Shown here one piece after another: positions 4,651 through 9,736 of a DNA stretch of 11,399 bases. Below the pieces are notes generated by a model. That model was given only the letters and a program-made list of their open reading frames with translations. It was not told the origin of the DNA and did not search any database. Source of the DNA: Holophagae bacterium (GTDB taxonomy: Bacteria; Acidobacteriota; Thermoanaerobaculia; Thermoanaerobaculales; Sulfomarinibacteraceae); contig JAUWTC010000034.1 of assembly GCA_030609785.1 (NCBI GenBank), forward strand, positions 1-11,399, written 5' to 3'. The stretch's first letter is position 1. Each line of letters starts with the position of its first letter. The translations under genes were made by a program, and so were the position numbers.

Positions 4651-6392
4651 CGACGCCCACTGTGCCCGAAGTGACGCTGCTGCTGATCGAGGACAGCCCC
4701 GACGATGCGGCTCATGTTCGAGACGTACTCGAAAAATCCACGAGATTCAACGGTTCCATCGAAAACCAGAGCCGGCTTGCAGAGGGGATTGCCCGATTGG
4801 CCGAAGGCGGCATCGACGTCGTGCTTCTCGACTTCTCCCTGCCCGACAGCTTTGGTATCGACACGTTCAGACGCCTGCATAACTCCCACCCCGAGATCCC
4901 GGTGATCGTCCTGACCAGTCTCGACGACGACCAGCTGGCGTTGCAGGCGGTCTCTGAGGGTGCCCAAGACTACCTGGTCAAGAAAGAACTGGAACAACGT
5001 CTGCTCACCCGGTCTATCCGCTATGCGATCGAGCGTAACCGCGCCGAGCAGCAACTGCTTCACAATGCCTTCCACGACTCGCTGACGGGACTGCCCAATC
5101 GCGCCCTGTTCGGCGACCGCCTGGACATGGCCCTGGCCGGAGCTCGGCGCCGACCTGCAGGCCGATTCGCCGTGCTTTTCTTCGATCTGGACCGATTCAA
5201 GAACATCAACGACAGTCTGGGCCACAGCGTCGGCGATCAGCTGCTGGTGGCCCTGGCCCGTCGTTTGGAGACCATCGTACGGCCCGGCGACACGGTTGCA
5301 CGGATCGGTGGCGATGAATTCGCCATCCTGGTCAACGACATGCACGACGTCAGCCACGCCATCCAGGTGGCCGAGAGAATTCTCGCAGGCTTCGAAGCCC
5401 CGTTTACGATCGAGACAAACGAGGTCTTCATCAGTGCGTCAATCGGCATCGCCGTCCACGACATGAACACGACCGACCCCGATGCGATGCTCAGGGACGC
5501 CGATATCGCCATGTACCGGGCCAAGGCCTCCGGAAAGGGCCGATACGAGATCTTCGATCCGCAAATGCACGCCTCGGCTGTCGCACTTCTGAAGATTGAG
5601 ACCGATCTCCGCCGGGCCGTGGACCGTAATGAATTCGTCATGCACTATCAGCCGATCGTCACGCTGAAGGACCGGAGGATCAAGGGGTTCGAGGGTCTGG
5701 TCCGCTGGCAGCATCCCGAAAAGGGGCTGGTTGCACCCGCGAATTTCATCACTGTCGCCGAAGAAACCGGGCTGATCATCCCCTTGGGCTGGTGGGTGAT
5801 GGAGCAGAGCTGCCGCCAGATTCGGGAATGGCAGTTGCGGTTCCCGATGACTCCGCCGATATTCATTTCGGTCAATGTCTCCGGACGGCTCTTCGTCGAC
5901 AACAACGTGGTCGAAGGCATCCTGGACATCCTCGGCCGGACCGGCCTCCCTCCGGAGAGTCTGCGCCTCGAGGTGACCGAAAACGTCATTCTCGAGCACA
6001 GCGATGCCGTGATGACCAAGATGCAACAATTGAGGGCCATGGGCGTGCAACTGAGCATCGACGACTTCGGCACGGGCTATTCGTCCCTCAGCTACCTTCA
6101 GCGGTTCCAGTACGACACCCTCAAGATCGACCGCTCCTTCATCAGCGGCATGGAGCCCGGAACGGATTCGCAGGCGATCGTCGAGACCATCCTGTCCCTG
6201 GCCTCCACACTGGGCATCGGCGTCATCGCCGAAGGCATCGAGACCGCCGAGCAGATGATCAAACTGCGGGATCTGGACTGCCCCCAGGGCCAAGGCTTCT
6301 GGTTCGCCAAGCCACTCAATCCCGTGATGGTCGAAGAACTGCTGAGCGGCAACGACAACACCAGAATCAGCGCCCGGATGGTGACGAATTAG
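4647..6392 (+). CDS. Response regulator with GGDEF and EAL domains (cyclic-di-GMP turnover)
   Basis: A 581-aa cytosolic protein. The receiver (about 8-125) has E15-D16, phospho-acceptor D62, T90 and K112, all intact. The diguanylate cyclase domain (about 140-305) has GGDEF at 221-225 and an RxxD inhibitory site (R212-D215) five residues before it, so synthesis and product feedback both look functional. The phosphodiesterase domain (about 315-565) reads EGL at 349-351 in place of EAL; the metal and catalytic positions N410, E442/E445, D472-D473 in IDDFGTGYSSL, K493, E529 and Q547/Q549 are present, so activity is likely kept. It can therefore both make and degrade cyclic-di-GMP, with phosphorylation by the kinase encoded just upstream (4-nt ATGA overlap, AGGAG at 4631) probably setting the balance. 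Which activity dominates cannot be read from sequence. Confidence 0.95.
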   Translation: MTTPTVPEVTLLLIEDSPDDAAHVRDVLEKSTRFNGSIENQSRLAEGIARLAEGGIDVVLLDFSLPDSFGIDTFRRLHNSHPEIPVIVLTSLDDDQLALQAVSEGAQDYLVKKELEQRLLTRSIRYAIERNRAEQQLLHNAFHDSLTGLPNRALFGDRLDMALAGARRRPAGRFAVLFFDLDRFKNINDSLGHSVGDQLLVALARRLETIVRPGDTVARIGGDEFAILVNDMHDVSHAIQVAERILAGFEAPFTIETNEVFISASIGIAVHDMNTTDPDAMLRDADIAMYRAKASGKGRYEIFDPQMHASAVALLKIETDLRRAVDRNEFVMHYQPIVTLKDRRIKGFEGLVRWQHPEKGLVAPANFITVAEETGLIIPLGWWVMEQSCRQIREWQLRFPMTPPIFISVNVSGRLFVDNNVVEGILDILGRTGLPPESLRLEVTENVILEHSDAVMTKMQQLRAMGVQLSIDDFGTGYSSLSYLQRFQYDTLKIDRSFISGMEPGTDSQAIVETILSLASTLGIGVIAEGIETAEQMIKLRDLDCPQGQGFWFAKPLNPVMVEELLSGNDNTRISARMVTN

Positions 6393-6468
6393 GAACCTGC
6401 AGGGCATAGGCCGGTTGCGTTACGAGGAAGTGGAAAGATACGACGGCCTCCGCCCCCCAGGCTCCTAC

Positions 6469-6496
6469 TTGATGCGCTGCGCGCATCATCTACAAT
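6469..6496 (+). promoter_or_regulatory. Promoter with palindromic operator, near-leaderless start
   Basis: TTGATG (6469-6474, 4/6) and TACAAT (6491-6496, 5/6) are spaced by 16 nt. Transcription would begin about 7 nt after the -10, around 6503, only a few bases before the ATG at 6506. That fits the absence of a Shine-Dalgarno there. The spacer is almost filled by a perfect 7-bp inverted repeat, GATGCGC-TGC-GCGCATC (6471-6487), a plausible repressor site. Confidence 0.5.
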
Positions 6497-6505
6497 GAAA
6501 TCGCC

Positions 6506-6901
6506 ATGCCGGAAGCCATTGCCTACGACTGCCCGAACTGCGCGGCGCCGACGATGTTGCCCTTGGGCGAGGTCGAGACCGTCTGTGAGTACTGCGGTTC
6601 CCACCTTCGATTCCTCCCGGACGAGCGCGAGATGGAGGTCGTCCGGACTCGCGAGGAGATGAAGAGGCGCGAGCGGGTTTCAATCCAGAAAGCGATGCTC
6701 AGGAAACAGCTCGAACAGGAAGAACTTGCCCGGTGGCGGGACACCGCGGCCAAAGTCGCCATCGCGGCCCTGCCGGTAGTCGGCGACGTTGCCGGCAGAG
6801 CGCTGTTTAGATCAGCCGTGCACCGCGGCGGGGCCGGGTGCTCCGGCTGCGGGTGCCTTGCCGTCGTTGCCATGGCGCTGGCAGCCCTGGCCACCCTCTG
6901 A
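6506..6901 (+). CDS. Zinc-ribbon, coiled-coil protein with C-terminal membrane anchor
   Basis: A 131-aa protein of unrecognised family. The N-terminus is a zinc ribbon: C9-x2-C12 and C27-x2-C30 (CEYCGSHL). Residues about 38-80 are highly charged and predicted helical or coiled coil (EREMEVVRTREEMKRRERV and following). A helix at 80-105 is moderately hydrophobic. The C-terminus has a Gly/Cys cluster (C112, C115, C117) followed by a hydrophobic run LAVVAMALAALATL that looks like a tail anchor. The three clustered Cys could bind metal or be lipid-modified. The protein would sit at the membrane with the ribbon in the cytoplasm. No ribosome binding site precedes the ATG; the promoter just upstream suggests a leaderless transcript. 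Codon pattern and composition look normal for the window. Function unknown. Confidence 0.75.
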   Translation: MPEAIAYDCPNCAAPTMLPLGEVETVCEYCGSHLRFLPDEREMEVVRTREEMKRRERVSIQKAMLRKQLEQEELARWRDTAAKVAIAALPVVGDVAGRALFRSAVHRGGAGCSGCGCLAVVAMALAALATL

Positions 6902-6942
6902 CGGGGAGCCGAGGACAGGCTTCAGGTTTACGAAGGCAAAAC

Positions 6943-6957
6943 GAACGTTGGACGTTC
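6943..6957. repeat. Short palindrome GAACGT-TGG-ACGTTC
   Basis: A perfect 6-bp inverted repeat with a 3-nt centre in the spacer between the zinc-ribbon gene and the cysteine-rich gene. It is about 70 nt before the next start codon, so it could be an operator or a short terminator. No T-tract follows. Confidence 0.35.
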
Positions 6958-7028
6958 CTGCTCCCTGTCCCCTGCACCCTGCTACCATCGTGCTGCACAT
7001 TGTGTTGGAAGGATAACGGAGGCCCCTC

Positions 7029-7358
7029 GTGAAACGCATCATCCCAGCCCTGTGTCTGACACTGATCATCATCGGCGGCGTGGCCGCCCCATTGGCTGCC
7101 TCCGAGGCAGCCACCTGCTGCTTTACGAACCCTCGCTATTCCGGCCAATGCAAGGTGACGCCGGCCGCCGACGAAACATGCGCGGACATTCTGACGTACC
7201 TCAACAGCCAAAACAGCGTCGGGAAAGCCTACTGCGGCAACACGACGATTCGCGGTGGTTGGGCCTCAGTGACGTGCGAAAAGCAGAAGGCTGGAGGGTT
7301 GGGAAGCCAGGACGCCAGGACGCAAAACAGGAGCGCGGGAATCGGAACCACTCGGTGA
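7029..7358 (+). CDS. Secreted six-cysteine small protein with repeat-derived tail
   Basis: A 109-aa protein. The GTG start is supported by GGAGG at 7018-7022 with 6-nt spacing. Residues 1 to about 25 form a signal peptide (KR, a hydrophobic LCLTLIIIGGVAAPL core, then AAS/SEA sites). The mature body has six cysteines: C30, C31, C41, C51, C69 and C83, suggesting up to three disulfides in the periplasm or outside. Recognisable stretches are CCFTNPRYSGQC, ILTYLNSQNSVGKAYCGN and RGGWASVTC. I do not recognise a named family. After about residue 86 the sequence turns to Gly, Gln, Arg, Thr and Ser-rich residues encoded by 8-bp tandem repeat DNA (7289-7320), so the ancestral C-terminus was probably near SVTC and the natural stop seems to have been replaced. 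Function unknown. Confidence 0.7.
   Translation: MKRIIPALCLTLIIIGGVAAPLAASEAATCCFTNPRYSGQCKVTPAADETCADILTYLNSQNSVGKAYCGNTTIRGGWASVTCEKQKAGGLGSQDARTQNRSAGIGTTR
7289..7320. repeat. 8-bp degenerate tandem repeat within the cysteine-rich gene
   Basis: Four units with an exact 8-nt step: GGCTGGAG, GGTTGGGA, AGCCAGGA, CGCCAGGA. The first two resemble the reverse complement of the array at 7421-7452 (TGCTGGGA), so the two arrays are in opposite orientation about 100 bp apart and could pair as an imperfect inverted repeat. Confidence 0.6.
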
Positions 7359-7420
7359 CGAAGCACACGAAGGAGCATGGAATGGAAGCCGAAACAGAAC
7401 ATTGCACGCCCTCTCCTGCT

Positions 7421-7452
7421 TCCCAGCATCCCAGCATTCCAGCCTCCCAGCA
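7421..7452. repeat. 8-bp tandem repeat (TCCCAGCA)
   Basis: Four contiguous octamers: TCCCAGCA, TCCCAGCA, TTCCAGCC, TCCCAGCA. It occupies the spacer before the secreted-protein gene at 7486, immediately upstream of an A-rich stretch and its ribosome binding site. Confidence 0.8.
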
Positions 7453-7485
7453 TAAAAATCAACGGAGAAAACACGGAGGAAACCG

Positions 7486-8079
7486 ATGAAAAGAACCCTG
7501 ACTCTGATCGTTACACTGGCCCTGCTGACCGCCGGAGCGCCGGCATTTGCCGCTGAAGACTCCCAGGCGGACCAACCGGTCCCGCAACGCTTTCGAGGCC
7601 GAATGGCCGCTCTCTCAGGTCCGGCGGCCGGCGCCACAGCCTTCATGACCTTCCACGTCGACCGCTTCGCCACCGATGCCGAGACCCAGGTCTTGGCCCA
7701 AACCCTGGGTGAACAGGACGAAGAGGCCCTGCTCAAAGCCGTTTCGGCCACCGAGGTCGCCGGTTGGATCAAGGTCGGCGACGGGCTGCGCTACAACCTG
7801 CGTGTGATCCGCACGATGCAGACGCCCGAAGGTCGGGTGATAATCGGCATCACCGACCGCCCGATCCAGTACGGGGAGCTCGCTCGCAACACGCGTTCCA
7901 GGCAGTACACCTTCGGCTGGGTCCAGATCCTGTTCGACGAGGACGGCAAGGGCGAGGGCAGCCTGATCCCCACCGCCAAGATCAATTTCGACGAACAAGG
8001 CCGTATGGTCGTGGAGTCCTTCGGCCTCCAGCCCTACAGAATCCTCAAGGTCCTCCCCGAAAAAATTAAAGGGAAGTAA
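7486..8079 (+). CDS. Secreted protein of unknown function
   Basis: A 197-aa protein starting at ATG 7486, 6 nt after GGAGG (7475-7479). Residues 1-22 form a clear signal peptide (MKRT, hydrophobic LTLIVTLALLTAG core, AFA before AED), so it is exported to the periplasm or beyond. The mature part has no cysteine, no transmembrane helix and no motif I know. Features seen: MTFHVDRFATDAETQVL, a helical GEQDEEALLKAV segment, GWIKVGDGLRYNLRV, IIGITDRPIQY, and an acidic-glycine loop DEDGKGEGSLIP before a beta-rich C-terminus ending in a basic KIKGK. The alternating short strands suggest a beta-rich fold. The overall pattern recalls hypothetical secreted proteins I associate with Acidobacteriota, but I cannot verify that. 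It lies 127 bp after the cysteine-rich gene and may not share its transcript. Confidence 0.8.
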   Translation: MKRTLTLIVTLALLTAGAPAFAAEDSQADQPVPQRFRGRMAALSGPAAGATAFMTFHVDRFATDAETQVLAQTLGEQDEEALLKAVSATEVAGWIKVGDGLRYNLRVIRTMQTPEGRVIIGITDRPIQYGELARNTRSRQYTFGWVQILFDEDGKGEGSLIPTAKINFDEQGRMVVESFGLQPYRILKVLPEKIKGK

Positions 8080-8081
8080 GA

Positions 8082-8109
8082 AGCTCTCAGCTGTCGGCTA
8101 TCAGCTTAG
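8082..8109. repeat. 7-bp degenerate tandem repeat (AGCTGTC type), second site
   Basis: Units AGCTCTC, AGCTGTC, GGCTATC, AGCTTAG with a 7-nt step, directly after the stop codon at 8079. It matches the array at 2058-2084 in unit and in lying upstream of the ~100-bp palindromic element. Confidence 0.6.
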
Positions 8110-8130
8110 CCGCTCGCGAAATTCCCTGCG

Positions 8131-8231
8131 TCACAATGCGGGGCGGGAGCCCCGCGCTCCCACTTCAAGGTCTGAGGGTGCTGTTTTGTGGAGCGCGGGC
8201 CTCCCGGCCCGCAACGGCAGCCCTTTCGACC
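8131..8231. repeat. ~100-bp dispersed palindromic element, copy B
   Basis: Second copy of the element at 2116-2214. Here the long inverted repeat is better preserved: a left arm around 8138-8163 (GCGGGGCGGGAGCCCCGCGC...) faces a right arm around 8188-8212 (GTGGAGCGCGGGCCTCCCGG...). It lies between two convergent genes. A further GC palindrome (GCGGGCAC...GACCCGCCCC) follows at 8248-8275. Confidence 0.7.
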
Positions 8232-8307
8232 TCTTTGACCTGAGACGGGCGGGCACAGGGACCCGCCCCTACGATGGCGAGGCCTCTATGACCATTTCGA
8301 CCCATCC

Positions 8308-8347
8308 ACTCTTGAACTCTTCAACTCTTGTACTCTTGAACTCTTCC
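8308..8347. repeat. Five tandem octamers ACTCTTNN
   Basis: Five contiguous 8-mers, ACTCTT followed by GA, CA, GT, GA and CC, ending 2 nt before the stop codon of the minus-strand radical SAM gene. Read on the minus strand it is an AAGAGT tract in the 3' untranslated end of that operon. Confidence 0.85.
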
Positions 8348-8349
8348 CC

Positions 8350-9531
8350 CTATCCCAACCCCAAAGCTGCGGCGAGGTCGGTCATGGCGGTGGGCAAGGG
8401 ATCGTTGCCTTTGAGGTGATCCTCTGGGCCGGGCATTGGCGGGAAACGGCGACGCCAAGCACCGACGATGCGGTTGAAGGCGCAGTTGAAGTCGGGGACA
8501 CGGCGAGGATCGATGTTGCCGGGAATGTTGGCACTGGCCACCGGGCAGACGATGCACTCCTCGATGAACTCACAGTCCCGGCATTGTCCGAAGCTGCTGT
8601 AACGGTCTCGCCTGAGGCCCGGCCAGTCCGGCCGGCCGACCCAGTCCTCGAGCACCGGCACGCCTCTCGTCCCCCCAACCTCTTGCGCCAGCAGCAGCGG
8701 GCACCCGGTCGTCGTCCCATCAACACCGATGGCCTGGGTCTCGGGCGCGTTGACCCGGCAGACCAGGCGATCGGGCATGGGCTCAGGCGGCGTTGCAGGT
8801 CTCCGGAACAGTTCGAAGGGAATGGCCCCTGAGCGCCGGTGATGTTCCAGACAGAGGTCGAAGACCGCCTCCATCTGCCGCTCCAACTCGGCTTCGGCCT
8901 CCCTCCCCCATCCCTCATCGTGGGTCAGCAGCGGGGCCAGACGAACGCTCTCGATGCCTCGACCCAACAGAAAAGCGACCGACCGGGCCAGGAAGGGCAG
9001 ATTGGCCGAGGTCAGGGTCATGCCGATGCTCAATCGCCTGCGATACCACGAGGGATGATCCCGTCTCAACCACCTAAGCAGGTGATCGAGCACATCGAAG
9101 GCGCCCGGCGCTCGCAGTTCGTGAGCCTCTCGGACACCGTCGAGACTGATCTGCACTTCGACATCATGGGCGACCAGAAACCGCTCCTTTTCCTCGTCGA
9201 GCAGCAACCCGTTGGTCGTCAGCGCGACCCTCAAGCCCTTTCCTTTGGGTGACGATTCCTGCGCGTACTCGATGGCCCGCCGCACCAGGGGCCACTCCAG
9301 CAGCGGCTCGCCGCCGGTCAGGGCCAGCGTCCGCTCCTCGGCCTCCGACGCCGCCAGTCGGTCAATCGAAGCCTTCACCACCCCCCAGGGCATCGACCGA
9401 GGTTGAGGCTCACCCTGATGACAGTAGCTGCACCTCAAGTTACAGGCCGTGGTCAGGGTGCATTCGAGGGTCCTGAGTGGCAGGCAGGCGCTTCTCGATG
9501 CGGTCGCCTCTCCTGCGATTTGAGCGAGCAC
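8350..9531 (-). CDS. Radical SAM/SPASM peptide maturase
   Basis: A 393-aa enzyme. The N-terminal radical SAM barrel has the [4Fe-4S] motif C30-x3-C34-x2-C37 (CNLRCSYC), GGEP at 73-76, a TTNG strand (105-108) and SLDG (129-132). The C-terminal SPASM domain is complete: C258-x13-G272-x4-C277, then C317-x2-C320-x5-C326-x2-C329, then C350, enough for two auxiliary clusters. This layout is typical of enzymes that modify ribosomal peptides using 5'-deoxyadenosyl radical chemistry, making thioether, ether or carbon-carbon links; anaerobic sulfatase-type maturases share it. I chose the GTG start 5 nt after the stop of the 61-codon peptide gene. There is no clear Shine-Dalgarno, so translation is probably coupled to that gene. 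No sulfatase is in view, which favours the peptide as substrate. It is cytosolic. The bond it makes cannot be inferred. Confidence 0.92.
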   Translation of the reverse strand: MLAQIAGEATASRSACLPLRTLECTLTTACNLRCSYCHQGEPQPRSMPWGVVKASIDRLAASEAEERTLALTGGEPLLEWPLVRRAIEYAQESSPKGKGLRVALTTNGLLLDEEKERFLVAHDVEVQISLDGVREAHELRAPGAFDVLDHLLRWLRRDHPSWYRRRLSIGMTLTSANLPFLARSVAFLLGRGIESVRLAPLLTHDEGWGREAEAELERQMEAVFDLCLEHHRRSGAIPFELFRRPATPPEPMPDRLVCRVNAPETQAIGVDGTTTGCPLLLAQEVGGTRGVPVLEDWVGRPDWPGLRRDRYSSFGQCRDCEFIEECIVCPVASANIPGNIDPRRVPDFNCAFNRIVGAWRRRFPPMPGPEDHLKGNDPLPTAMTDLAAALGLG

Positions 9532-9536
9532 CGATT

Positions 9537-9722
9537 TCAGCAGCTGATGTAGACCTGAGGCTTCCTGCGCAGCGCTTCGTCAATCTCCTGGTCCTCGACC
9601 TCGATTTCTTGATCCTGAGGCAAGGCCTCAAGCCCCTTTCGGAGTGCCTGGAGCCAGAGATCGGTCCGGTCCAGCGTCTGGATCAGGTTCTTTACAGTGA
9701 TTTTCGTTTCGTCAGCAACCAT
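9537..9722 (-). CDS. Candidate RiPP precursor peptide ending VYISC
   Basis: A 61-aa peptide between the propeller gene and the radical SAM gene. An excellent ribosome site, GGAGG (complement of 9727-9731), lies 4 nt before the ATG, which supports real translation. Residues 1-53 look like a leader: charged and helical, with an acidic stretch (QDQEIEVEDQEIDEAL) before RRK. The last eight residues, KPQVYISC, hold the only cysteine, at the very C-terminus, next to an aromatic residue (Tyr58). No signal peptide and no double-Gly motif are visible; RRK at 52-54 is a possible cleavage point. The stop is 5 nt before the radical SAM start, giving a tight precursor-maturase pair. I do not recognise the family. 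It could instead be a small helper or binding protein for the enzyme, but a C-terminal Tyr-x-x-Cys in a peptide beside a SPASM enzyme best fits a substrate. Confidence 0.65.
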   Translation of the reverse strand: MVADETKITVKNLIQTLDRTDLWLQALRKGLEALPQDQEIEVEDQEIDEALRRKPQVYISC

Positions 9723-9736
9723 GATTCCTCCCTTTC

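Noticed and set aside
4494..5357. 287-codon minus-strand frame opposite the kinase and GGDEF genes, and a similar one at 5439-6407
   Set aside because: Both lie antisense to well-supported genes, and their composition is that expected from the complementary strand.
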